DNA of 33,732 nt from Nostoc sp. S13 (GTDB lineage Bacteria > Cyanobacteriota > Cyanobacteriia > Cyanobacteriales > Nostocaceae), in NCBI RefSeq assembly GCF_029379315.1, contig NZ_JAQYWQ010000081.1, forward strand, positions 1 through 33,732, given 5' to 3'. Positions 15,457 through 23,070 of this stretch are shown in pieces. The first letter of the stretch is position 1. Each line of letters starts with the position of its first letter. The translations under genes and the position numbers were made by a program. Below the pieces are notes generated by a model, which worked only from the letters and a program-made list of their open reading frames with translations, was not told the DNA's origin and ran no database searches.

Positions 15457-15599
15457 ATGAAAGTCAAGCGTTTGAAAATGCAATCCTTCGTGGAAGCGGT
15501 GATTTGACGCTTGAGTTTGATTTTAAGGGTGCAAATGTAATTTTTGGTATCAACCGTGCAGGCAAGTGTATCTATTCGACGCAAAAAGATTTTGAAGCG
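15457..15599 (+). pseudogene. 5' fragment of a Septu-type (PtuA-like) AAA ATPase
   Basis: An ATG six bases after the phosphoesterase stop opens MKVKRLKMQSF. One missing base at about 15489 shifts the frame, and reading continues as RGSGDLTLEFDFKGANVIFG followed by INRAGK. This is the normal beginning of an SMC-like AAA ATPase: first strand, RG, then the Walker A loop with GxNxxGK, though here Gly is replaced by Arg and Ser/Thr by Cys. About 30 bases later the sequence joins the start of an HNH nuclease, so nearly all of the ATPase (normally several hundred residues) has been deleted. It is non-functional. The ATPase-HNH order matches PtuA-PtuB of the Septu defence system. Confidence 0.65.
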
Positions 15600-16231
15600 G
15601 TGAAATATATCAAAAAAAGTGAGGAGCAGAAAGTTTTACCGTTTGGAAAAAACTAACAAATGAGTATTGGTAAACAAGTTGGGACAACTTCAGCAAACCA
15701 CAAAAAACCGATGTACATGATTCCTTGTTGCAAGAGTAGGGTTTTATCTGTTGCTATTGTGGAAGGCGTATTACCAAGGATATTAGCCATATTGAACATC
15801 TAAAGCCTAGATATCCTTACACTGAGCTAGTGCTGGAATACACAAATATGCTGGCTTCATGCCAAAGAGAAAGAGAGCGTAAAGAACCTTTGCACTGTGG
15901 AAGCAAGAAAGATTATTGGTACGACGAGGATTTGATGGTTTCACCAATAAATGCAAATTGTGAGGAGTTCTTTAAGTACACCGATGATGGGCAGATTTTG
16001 GCGACAGATAATTCAAAAAAATTAGCTGCTGAAACAACAATTGATAAACTCGGACTCAATATTGACAAGCTGAAAGATTTACGTGCAAAAGCTCTTGAGC
16101 CAATATTGGAAATCATCAACACAATCACAGAGGGAGAGAGACAAGACTTAATTATAGGTTTCAGTGAAACTGATTATAAAGGATATTATCAAGAGTTTTG
16201 TGATGCGATTATTTATTTACTAAAAAATTAG
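15600..16231 (+). pseudogene. Decayed HNH nuclease, TIGR02646/PtuB-like
   Basis: Reading with frame changes gives a complete PtuB-like protein. It starts at a GTG at 15600 with KYIKKSEEQKVLPFGK. After shifts near 15645-15710 it continues (NKLGQLQQTTK, then DVHDSLLQE). A TAG at 15737-15739 stands where relatives read Gln, so one C-to-T change would explain it. The frame is then open to 16231: GFICCYCGRRI, DISHIEHLKPRYPY, NMLASC, EPLHCGSKKDYWYD, VSPINANCEEFF. The CxxC, IEH, Cys and HCG elements are those of the HNH/zinc core of TIGR02646 proteins. A 133-residue open frame from an ATG at 15848 or an upstream codon could still be translated, but would lack the first CxxC and the HNH His. It is the second half of the decayed Septu-like cassette. 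Confidence 0.75.
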
Positions 16232-16276
16232 TTTTAATGGCGTAGGCTGTTGTAGACATTGCATTCACCTTATACT

Positions 16277-16368
16277 AATGAGGTGTATAAAGATAGAATA
16301 AAACTTGGGGCGATCGCTACTGATAATCGCGTTTTTGATAAAGGCATTATTCAATTAAAATCAGTTTA
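16277..16368 (+). pseudogene. Second copy of a metallophosphoesterase 3' end
   Basis: This stretch encodes EVYKDRIKLGAIATDN, then RVFDKGIIQLKSV and a stop. It matches the last 28 residues of the phosphoesterase at 14534-15451 (EVYKDRIEISAIATDN, RIFDKGIIQLKSA), with roughly 10% base differences, several of them amino acid changes. Nothing upstream in this copy is phosphoesterase-like. It is the 3' remnant of a tandem paralogue, or one flank of an insertion, with the Septu-like cassette lying between the two copies. Confidence 0.8.
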
Positions 16369-16628
16369 GTTACATGACTACAGTTGAGCAACTAAAACAT
16401 TACGTTGAGAACCAAAATAAACCAAATATTTGATAGCTGTCGCGTTAGTTGTTACGTAGTCGCAATTCATTTACCGTTAAGTCTTTCCTGCCGAATACTG
16501 CGCGAACAACTGTAACGGCAGTCCTCTTACTCTATTAAGATAGATTCAAGTTCCCAGGAGCAACATATCCTGAACATGGGTTTAGATTTTGGAAAAACCC
16601 TTTGTTCTTCACATCGGGTTATAAGCAT

Positions 16629-17978
16629 ATGTTTTCTGAAGTTAAAAAATGTCTTGTGTTAGCCGTACCTTTGGCAGCTGCACAACTGGCTCAATCTGCA
16701 ACTGGTTTTGTGGATACGGTAATGATGGGCTGCTTGGGAAGCCAGACTATTGCATCTGGAGGTTTGGGAGCTATTATTTTTAGTTTTTGTTTGTTAATCG
16801 TTAGTGGTATCGTTTCTGCTGTCAGTCCGTTAGCTGCCCAAGCATACGGAGCCGGAAATAGAGAAAAAGTTGGCACAATTGTCCGGCTGGGACTAGGGAC
16901 ATCTCTGGTACTAGGAATACCAATTACATTGCTGCTTTACAATGGAGGTGCTTTATTACTTTTACTAGGGCAAGATGCTAATACAGTAGCACTAGCAGAG
17001 ATTTTTTTAAGGGCGATCGCACTGGGTTTTATTCCTGCTTTAGGCTTTGGAGTACTTAAAAACTTTCTTTCTACTCTATTGCAACCGCAATTAGTGATGG
17101 TGACTGTGGTTTTGGGTACTTTGCTCAACATCACAGCTAACTATGTGCTGATGTTTGGCAAACTGGGATTTCCGGCGCTGGGTTTAGCTGGTATCGGTTG
17201 GGGAAGCACATTCTCACTTTGGAGTATGTTTGTTGCTTTGACAGTTTATATATGTAATCAGCCTCGCTTTGCAGTTTACGGTATTTTTCGACCTTCATCT
17301 AAAAAAGCTTTTTCCCTAGAAGATCGCCGGATCATTGGCGATATTTTTCAGATTGGATTGCCCATTGGGGGGCTGATTGCGGTCGAAGGGGGACTGTTCA
17401 CTATTGTTACTTTCATCATCGGACAATTAGGAACAAACGCTCTTGCTGCCCATCAAATTGCTTTACAAACAATTTCGATATCATTCCAGATTGCACTAGG
17501 CATTTCTCTAGCGACAACAGTACGTGTTGGGCAGTTAGTTGGACAGAATGATCTGCTTGCTACTCGTCTGGCTGGATATGCAGGCATTGGCATTGCAGCT
17601 CTATCTATGGGTGTAGTAGGCATTACATTGTGGTTAGTACCAAAGTCGATTATTTCTCTTTATATTGACATTAACGATCCAAACAATGCAGATGTGGTTG
17701 TCCTCGCAGTAAAATTGCTGGGAGTGGCAGCGATTTTTCAAATAGTTGACGGTGTGCAAGTTACTGCGGGAGCAGCATTACGCGGACTACAAGACACTCG
17801 AATCCCTCTGTTGATTGGTATTCTTGCTTATTGGTGTATTGGTTTATTCACTGGTTATACTTTCGGAATTTGGTCGGGGTATGGAGCTATTGGTCTTTGG
17901 TGGGGACTGGCTATTGGTTTAGCGTTTGCTGCAATAATTATGACTTGGCGGTTTAGCAACAAAACAACTAACCACTGA
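16629..17978 (+). CDS. MATE family efflux transporter (NorM-like)
   Basis: A 449-residue integral membrane protein of the MATE family, expected to have 12 helices and to export cationic or toxic compounds in exchange for Na+ or H+. Typical features are the N-terminal PLAAAQLAQSATGFVDTVMMG segment, SPLAAQAYGAGN after helix 2, ALAAHQIALQT in the second half, and RVGQLVGQND. The length is normal. I prefer the ATG at 16629 (MFSEVKKCLVLAVPL) over the in-frame TTG at 16602, since family members start close to this point. It could be co-transcribed with the ABM-domain gene 91 bases downstream. The substrate cannot be read from sequence. Confidence 0.92.
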   Translation: MFSEVKKCLVLAVPLAAAQLAQSATGFVDTVMMGCLGSQTIASGGLGAIIFSFCLLIVSGIVSAVSPLAAQAYGAGNREKVGTIVRLGLGTSLVLGIPITLLLYNGGALLLLLGQDANTVALAEIFLRAIALGFIPALGFGVLKNFLSTLLQPQLVMVTVVLGTLLNITANYVLMFGKLGFPALGLAGIGWGSTFSLWSMFVALTVYICNQPRFAVYGIFRPSSKKAFSLEDRRIIGDIFQIGLPIGGLIAVEGGLFTIVTFIIGQLGTNALAAHQIALQTISISFQIALGISLATTVRVGQLVGQNDLLATRLAGYAGIGIAALSMGVVGITLWLVPKSIISLYIDINDPNNADVVVLAVKLLGVAAIFQIVDGVQVTAGAALRGLQDTRIPLLIGILAYWCIGLFTGYTFGIWSGYGAIGLWWGLAIGLAFAAIIMTWRFSNKTTNH

Positions 17979-18069
17979 TAAATAAATATGAGTTATCTGT
18001 AGCTATTAGTCAACTTACGGCTACGTATCAATTGCGTTAATACTAGTTTAATTATCACCGAAAAAGTTT

Positions 18070-18363
18070 ATGATTCTTGAAGCAGTGATGCTTTATGTCA
18101 AACCAGGGTTAGAATCTGATTTTGAAGCTTCTTTTAAAAAAGCTTCCAATCTTATTTCCTTAATCGACGGATATTTATCTCATGAATTGCATAGATGTAT
18201 AGAAGTCCAAGGTAAATACTTATTACTTGTCAGATGGGAAAGTTTAGAATCTCATACTGTTGGATTTAGAAGTTCTGCTGAGTTTCAAGACTGGAAAAAA
18301 CTTCTGCATCATTTTTATGATCCATTTCCCATTGTTGAACACTTTAAAGAAATTGAAATATGA
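18070..18363 (+). CDS. Antibiotic biosynthesis monooxygenase (ABM) domain protein
   Basis: A 97-residue protein with the ABM/dimeric alpha-beta barrel pattern: MILEAVMLYVKPGLESDFEASFKKA, SLIDGYLSHELHRC, YLLLVRWESLESH and a final FYDPFPIVEHFKEI. Family members are small dimers, some acting as cofactor-free monooxygenases or haem-degrading enzymes and many with no known activity. The sequence does not show which applies here. It follows the MATE gene in the same direction with a 91-base gap. A strong hairpin lies 9 bases after its stop. Confidence 0.85.
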   Translation: MILEAVMLYVKPGLESDFEASFKKASNLISLIDGYLSHELHRCIEVQGKYLLLVRWESLESHTVGFRSSAEFQDWKKLLHHFYDPFPIVEHFKEIEI

Positions 18364-18372
18364 AAAACAAGA

Positions 18373-18399
18373 TCCCCGACTTCTCAAAAAAGTCAGGGA
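18373..18399. terminator. Hairpin between convergent ABM and pcrA genes
   Basis: TCCCCGACTT (18373-18382) pairs with AAGTCAGGGA (18390-18399), with one mismatch and a 7-base loop. It is 9 bases past the ABM stop and 13 bases past the pcrA stop on the other strand. It lacks a long T-run but is well placed to end transcription in both directions. Confidence 0.5.
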
Positions 18400-18411
18400 G
18401 CTGTGGATGTC

Positions 18412-20736
18412 TCACTCTACTCGTTGCAACTGCGCTACTCTTGGATCAACAATTTTTTGTCCCAAACTGGCAAATTTAATTGCCACAGACATTTTACTAC
18501 CCGTTCCAAAAACATGAGTGATTTCACCAAGCCCAAAAGTTTTATGTAATACTCTCTCGCCTACTTGCCAATTCTGCGTTGTATCTGGTTTCGCACTAGA
18601 AGCAGAGGCACTTTTAGTATAAGTTTGACGACTCAGGCGTTGAGTACTTAATAATTCTTCTGGTAATTCGTCGAGAAATTGCGATCGCATGGCGGCTTCA
18701 CGAGAACCATACAAACGGCGTTCACGCGCATGTGATAAATACAACCTTTCTTGGGCGCGAGTAATTCCCACATAACACAAGCGGCGTTCTTCTTCCAAAG
18801 ATGCGGGATCACTCAGCGATCGGTAGCCGGGAAATAGTCCCTGTTCTAATCCCACCAAAAATACTACGGGAAATTCCAAACCTTTGGAAGCGTGCAAAGT
18901 CATCAAAGAAACGGCTGTCTGTCCTTCTTTTAAGTTATCCAAATCGGAGCTGAGAGCGGCGCTACTTAGAAAGTCTCGCAGAGAAACCTCTTCGTTTTCT
19001 TCTTGAAATTGCAGTGCGGCGTTGTAAAGTTCCTGGACGTTTTGTACCCGATCTGTGGCTTCATCTGTGCCTTGATTCATCAAGTCTTGAACGTAACCAG
19101 AGTCTTCTATTATTCCTTGCAAAACCTCAGTCACCGGAAGCGTGCCGATTTGTCCTTGCCAACGGCTAATCATTGCAGCAAAGCTATTCACCGCTTTTGT
19201 CGCCCGTCCAGCTAATGTATTAACTGATGTTTCATCGCTAAGTATTTCCCACAGAGTTGTCCCTAATTGTTGGGAGGCGTTCACCAAAGCATCAATAGTG
19301 GTTTTGCCAACTCCCCGCCGGGGAGTATTGATGACTCGCAATAAACTGACTGTATCAGCTGGGTTAGCGATCGCTCTTAAATATGCGACGACATCTTTAA
19401 TTTCTTTGCGATCGTAAAACTTCATTCCTCCCACAACTGTGTAAGGAATTTGATATTTCACCAACAGTTCTTCAAAGGGGCGAGATTGGGCGTTTGTCCG
19501 ATAAAGTATGGCAAAACTACCCCAGTTCAACTCTGGATTTTGGTTTTCTAAAGTGCGAATTTGATTAATTACAAATGCCGCTTCTGCGAGTTCTTCATCG
19601 GCTTTGTGACAAGTAATCTGCTCACCCGGCCCCCGCGTCGGTTTGAGGACTTTATCAATCCGTTGGGTGTTATTTTCAATCAGTTCATTAGCCGCTTGCA
19701 GAATGTTTTCACAAGAACGATAGTTTTCTTCCAGCTTAACCATCGTTCGGGTGTCATCATCTACTAAACCATCACCAAAGTCTTCCTGAAATCCCAGCAA
19801 GATGGTGAAATCTGCCATCCGAAAGCTGTAAATGGATTGATCTGCATCGCCGACAACGAAAACTGAGCGATTTTGCCATTCCCATTCGCTTTTTCTAGTT
19901 TCGCCATTAGTAACCAATAAATGAATAAGTTGATACTGAGTGCGGTTGGTATCCTGATATTCATCTACAAGAATATGGTGAAACTTGCGATGCCAGTAAC
20001 CTAATACCTGCTCGTTTTGTTGAAATAATCTCGTAGGTACAAGAATTAGATCATCAAAGTCGAGAGCGTTGTTTTGTGCTAACTTATCTTGATATAAATT
20101 GTAGACTTGGGCAATCACTCGTCCGCGATAATTGGGTTGATCTTGCTCAAATTCTTGGGGTGATAAACCTTGGTTTTTAGCATTACTAATAGCGTAGCGG
20201 ACAGAGCGGGCGTCAAATTTCTTATCGTCTAAATTTAGCTCTTTATTAACGATTTCTTTGATCAGACTTATAACATCGGATTCATCAAAGATAGAGAAAT
20301 TGCGATTCCAACGGCGTCCTTTTTCGTCTACGTATTTTTCAATATCAAAGCGGAGAATACGAGAAAATAGACTATGGAAAGTACCACACCATAAGTCTTT
20401 GATCGTGTTTTTGTAAACTTGCGATCGCAATTGCATTTGTTGATATTCTGTCAACAAATCCCACTTCTGACCGTGTTGTTTCATTGCCAGTTGTTCCGCA
20501 AACAGCCGTTGAATCCGGTCTTTCATTTCCCGTGCGGCTTTGTTGGTAAAAGTAACCGCCAGGATATTTTCTGGATTAACGCGGTGTTTCAGAATCAGAT
20601 TCGCAATGCGATAAGTCAGCGCTCGTGTTTTACCGGAACCTGCGCCGGCAACAACTAGTAACGGGCCGCAGTAATGTTCGACGGCTTGACGTTGGCTAGG
20701 GTTAAGGTGACTGAGAAAGTCGATGGTTGTTGTCAT
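18412..20736 (-). CDS. pcrA: ATP-dependent DNA helicase PcrA/UvrD
   Basis: A 774-residue superfamily 1A 3'-5' helicase acting in nucleotide excision repair, mismatch repair and removal of proteins from DNA. Motif I is at about 31-37 (GAGSGKT), followed by VTFTNKAAREMKDRI (Ia), ILVDEYQDTN (II, Walker B), VVGDADQSIYSFR (III), NYRSCENIL (IV), LMTLHASKGLEFPVVFLVG (V) and EERRLCYVGITRAQERLYL (VI). The C-terminal WQVGERVLHKTFGLGEI is the Tudor-like tail found in PcrA. I use the ATG at 20736 (MTTTIDFLSHLNPSQRQAV). A longer frame to 20787 would add 17 residues (MTPGVGLARRRHRFF) from repeat-like DNA and is unlikely. The length is normal. Confidence 0.95.
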   Translation of the reverse strand: MTTTIDFLSHLNPSQRQAVEHYCGPLLVVAGAGSGKTRALTYRIANLILKHRVNPENILAVTFTNKAAREMKDRIQRLFAEQLAMKQHGQKWDLLTEYQQMQLRSQVYKNTIKDLWCGTFHSLFSRILRFDIEKYVDEKGRRWNRNFSIFDESDVISLIKEIVNKELNLDDKKFDARSVRYAISNAKNQGLSPQEFEQDQPNYRGRVIAQVYNLYQDKLAQNNALDFDDLILVPTRLFQQNEQVLGYWHRKFHHILVDEYQDTNRTQYQLIHLLVTNGETRKSEWEWQNRSVFVVGDADQSIYSFRMADFTILLGFQEDFGDGLVDDDTRTMVKLEENYRSCENILQAANELIENNTQRIDKVLKPTRGPGEQITCHKADEELAEAAFVINQIRTLENQNPELNWGSFAILYRTNAQSRPFEELLVKYQIPYTVVGGMKFYDRKEIKDVVAYLRAIANPADTVSLLRVINTPRRGVGKTTIDALVNASQQLGTTLWEILSDETSVNTLAGRATKAVNSFAAMISRWQGQIGTLPVTEVLQGIIEDSGYVQDLMNQGTDEATDRVQNVQELYNAALQFQEENEEVSLRDFLSSAALSSDLDNLKEGQTAVSLMTLHASKGLEFPVVFLVGLEQGLFPGYRSLSDPASLEEERRLCYVGITRAQERLYLSHARERRLYGSREAAMRSQFLDELPEELLSTQRLSRQTYTKSASASSAKPDTTQNWQVGERVLHKTFGLGEITHVFGTGSKMSVAIKFASLGQKIVDPRVAQLQRVE

Positions 20737-20873
20737 GGATGTGAAAAAGCGATGTCTCCGACGTGCTAGGCCTACGCCTGGCGTCACATCAATAGAGAGT
20801 TGCTATTGCCCAGGTTACAATATCTTAACGAAACTTGGTGAACAAAGATTGTGTGGCAATATTCCTAACCAGA

Positions 20874-21002
20874 ATGGTACTCTATCATTGGCACACCAGC
20901 ATAACCATTATCTCTATGGAATGCCAAAGCGGCCGTGCAAAAGCGTACCTATTGATGAAAAAACCCGGACACGAATGGGAACAAGCAATTGCAAACTGCT
21001 AA
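20874..21002 (+). CDS. Possible 42-residue small protein
   Basis: An ATG at 20874 opens a 42-codon frame ending in a protein-like stretch, RAKAYLLMKKPGHEWEQAIANC. It shows reasonable amino acid composition, but there is no clear ribosome-binding site and I do not recognise it. It sits between the pcrA upstream region and a truncated oxidoreductase on the other strand, so it may equally be the end of a lost gene or chance. Confidence 0.22.
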   Translation: MVLYHWHTSITIISMECQSGRAKAYLLMKKPGHEWEQAIANC

Positions 21003-21006
21003 CAAT

Positions 21007-21315
21007 TCAAGTGTTTCGCCTTTTCTTGGTACCATCAAACGCTCGTCCCATGCCTCCCATAATCGCTGCTACCTTCTGACCAGGCTGAAATGGGGTGTCA
21101 GGGGCGGCTTCAACAACACCAACGCACTCAATCCCCAAAATTCTGGGAAGTTGAACGCTGGGAGAATACCCTTGACGTGTAAACATTTCAGAAAGGTTTA
21201 GACCAAAGGCTTTGATCTCGATTAGCACCCATCCAGACTGAGGAGATGGTTTTGTAATCTCTTGTAATTTAAGGGCTGTCGGATCACCGCGAGATTCCAA
21301 AAGAATTGCTTTCAT
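21007..21315 (-). pseudogene. Truncated zinc-type quinone oxidoreductase, N-terminal third
   Basis: From the ATG at 21315 (MKAILLESRGDPTALKLQEI) the frame gives the N-terminal GroES-like domain of a quinone oxidoreductase/MDR protein: GWVLIEIKAFGLNLSEMFTR, LPRILGIECVGVV and GQKVAAIMGGMGRAFDG. It then ends abruptly in TKKRRNT and a stop at about residue 102, against a usual length of 320 or so. The whole Rossmann NADPH-binding domain is absent and is not found downstream in any frame. It is a truncated pseudogene, cut just after FDG. Confidence 0.75.
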
Positions 21316-21753
21316 AACCTTAATCATCGGCTGAATTAACTTAGCAATTTATGAATTGTCCCGACAATACGTTAACTTTTTTACGTAGATAAGTTAGCGA
21401 CCAATTATTCCTGCGCGTTCTGTCGTAAAATCAGCGACGGGGAATAAAACATCATAAAAATACTGGGCAAGCTCTGACTTGTTCTCCTGTCAACAGAGCT
21501 TACAGTTATTTTCAATTAATTGAACTACAGATTTTCGTAGGGATACGGCAATGTTCCCTAGCCCGTGGTTTATTTGCTTGAAAAACGCTGTAATAGCTAA
21601 CTGAGAGGGTAGTCACCAATAGGACTATTCACTCCTTGAGTACCCAATTGACATTGGGTAGTAATACACGATACATCATGATTGAACCGTTAAATTTTTA
21701 AAGATGAAAAATTTCTTTAATTGCAGGTTTCACCAGTATAAAGAGGGGTGGAT
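21316..21753. other. Spacer upstream of sbtA
   Basis: This 438-base AT-rich region has no gene. It holds the putative promoter and inverted repeat at 21641-21676. It also holds ATGAATTGTCCCGAC at 21350-21364, resembling the core of the MITE-like elements at 12488 and 29047. Confidence 0.45.
21641..21676 (+). promoter_or_regulatory. Candidate operator and promoter of the sbtA operon
   Basis: TACCCAAT (21641-21648) and ATTGGGTA (21653-21660) are perfect 8-bp inverted arms around TGAC. They overlap a consensus -35 hexamer TTGACA (21648-21653). Seventeen bases further is only a weak -10 (ATACAT, 21671-21676). The arrangement, about 95-110 bases before sbtA, is what one expects of a repressor site. 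CcmR/NdhR and CmpR control bicarbonate uptake genes in other cyanobacteria, but neither can be assigned here. Confidence 0.4.
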
Positions 21754-22722
21754 ATGGATTTTAGCTTAATTGTATCCAACTTTTTGAATCCGCCAATCCT
21801 GTTTTTCTTTTTAGGCATGACTGCTGTTTTTGTCAAGTCTGATTTGGAAATTCCCCCACCAGTGCCCAAACTCCTTTCGTTGTATCTACTGTTTGCCATT
21901 GGTTTTAAAGGAGGAGTAGAACTAATCAAAAGCGGACTCAATCAGGAAGTACTTCTAACGCTTCTGGCAGCAATGATGATGGCTTGTTTTGTTCCAATTT
22001 ACACCTTTTTTATTCTCAAGTGGAAACTGGATACTTACGATGCTGCGGCGATCGCCGCAACCTACGGTTCTATCAGTGCCGTCACTTTCATCACTGCTGG
22101 CGCTTTTCTGAATGAGCTTGGTATTCACTATGATGGCTACATGGTAGCAGCACTTGCACTGATGGAATCTCCAGCGATCATTGTTGGTCTGATCTTGGTG
22201 AGTATATTCACCGCCGATGAGAAGCGAGAGTTTGCTTGGTCGGAAGTTTTGCAAGAAGCATTTCTTAATAGTTCAGTTTTTCTACTAGTGGGTAGCCTCT
22301 TGATCGGCGTCTTGACAGGAGAACGTGGTTGGCACGTATTAGAACCCTTTGCTCAAGGGTTGTTTTATGGCATTCTCACCTTCTTTTTACTGGATATGGG
22401 ACTAGTCGCTGCTAGAAGAATTAAAGACTTGCAAAAAACCGGAGTTTTCCTGATTTTATTTGCGATACTAATTCCAATACTCAATGCAGGCATTGGGTTG
22501 GTGATTGCCAAATTCATTGGTATGCCTCAGGGAAATTCGCTGTTATTCGCTGTACTGTGTGCCAGTGCTTCTTACATTGCTGTCCCGGCGGCGATGCGGA
22601 TGACTGTTCCCGAAGCAAATCCCAGCCTGTATGTTTCTACCGCTCTAGCAGTGACATTCCCGTTCAATATTATTGTGGGAATTCCGTTATATCTCTACGG
22701 AATTAACCTATTTTGGAGGTAA
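21754..22722 (+). CDS. sbtA: Sodium-dependent bicarbonate transporter, SbtA family
   Basis: A 322-residue polytopic membrane protein of the SbtA (DUF897) family, importing HCO3- with Na+ across the plasma membrane for the carbon-concentrating mechanism. Recognisable blocks are FLNPPILFFFLGMTAVFVKS, the LLFAIGFKGG loop of helix 2, ATYGSISAVTFITAGAFL, ALMESPAIIVGLIL and ASASYIAVPAAMRMTVPEA. The SbtA family has ten helices in two inverted halves. It is shorter than the Synechocystis SbtA I recall (about 374 residues), mainly in the central cytoplasmic loop. I prefer the ATG at 21754 with GAGGGG 5 bases upstream over the GTG at 21748, which lies inside that site. Its last codons contain the GGAGG for sbtB, so the two are translationally coupled. 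Confidence 0.88.
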   Translation: MDFSLIVSNFLNPPILFFFLGMTAVFVKSDLEIPPPVPKLLSLYLLFAIGFKGGVELIKSGLNQEVLLTLLAAMMMACFVPIYTFFILKWKLDTYDAAAIAATYGSISAVTFITAGAFLNELGIHYDGYMVAALALMESPAIIVGLILVSIFTADEKREFAWSEVLQEAFLNSSVFLLVGSLLIGVLTGERGWHVLEPFAQGLFYGILTFFLLDMGLVAARRIKDLQKTGVFLILFAILIPILNAGIGLVIAKFIGMPQGNSLLFAVLCASASYIAVPAAMRMTVPEANPSLYVSTALAVTFPFNIIVGIPLYLYGINLFWR

Positions 22723-22726
22723 TAAT

Positions 22727-23038
22727 ATGCACGTAGTTAAAAAGATAGAAATTATCGCCAACTCCTTTGAGCTTGCCAAAATTTTAGATAGTTTAGACAA
22801 GTCGGGTGTACATAGCCATGCCGTAATCCGAAATGTTGTTGGTAAAGGATTACGAGGAACGACAGAAGATTTAGACATGACCATGCTTGATAATGTTTAC
22901 ATCCTCGCGTTTTGTATGCCAGAAGAACTCAAGCGTGTTGTGGAAAATATCAGACCACTCCTCAATAAGTTCGGAGGTACTTGCTACGTTTCCGACGTGA
23001 TGGAGATTCGTTCTGTCAGATGTGTCGCGTCAATCTAA
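22727..23038 (+). CDS. sbtB: PII-like regulatory protein SbtB
   Basis: A 103-residue PII-like protein that in studied cyanobacteria binds SbtA and adenine nucleotides (cAMP, AMP, ADP, ATP) and gates bicarbonate import. It begins MHVVKKIEIIANSFELAKIL, with a T-loop region at about 38-56 (VGKGLRGTTEDLDMTMLDN) and a final strand SDVMEIRSVRCVASI. Synechocystis SbtB ends in a redox loop with two cysteines (CGPEGC, from memory); that is missing here. It starts four bases after sbtA stops, with its GGAGG inside sbtA (22715-22719), so it is surely in the same operon. A longer frame from 22673 overlaps sbtA and is not the real start. Confidence 0.87.
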   Translation: MHVVKKIEIIANSFELAKILDSLDKSGVHSHAVIRNVVGKGLRGTTEDLDMTMLDNVYILAFCMPEELKRVVENIRPLLNKFGGTCYVSDVMEIRSVRCVASI

Positions 23039-23070
23039 GAGAGTTATAAATTTAATCAAGGAAGCGTTTC

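Noticed and set aside
16374..16433. 19-codon frame MTTVEQLKHYVENQNKPNI
   Set aside because: It is too short, with no ribosome site and no recognisable homology; probably chance or the scrap of a lost gene.
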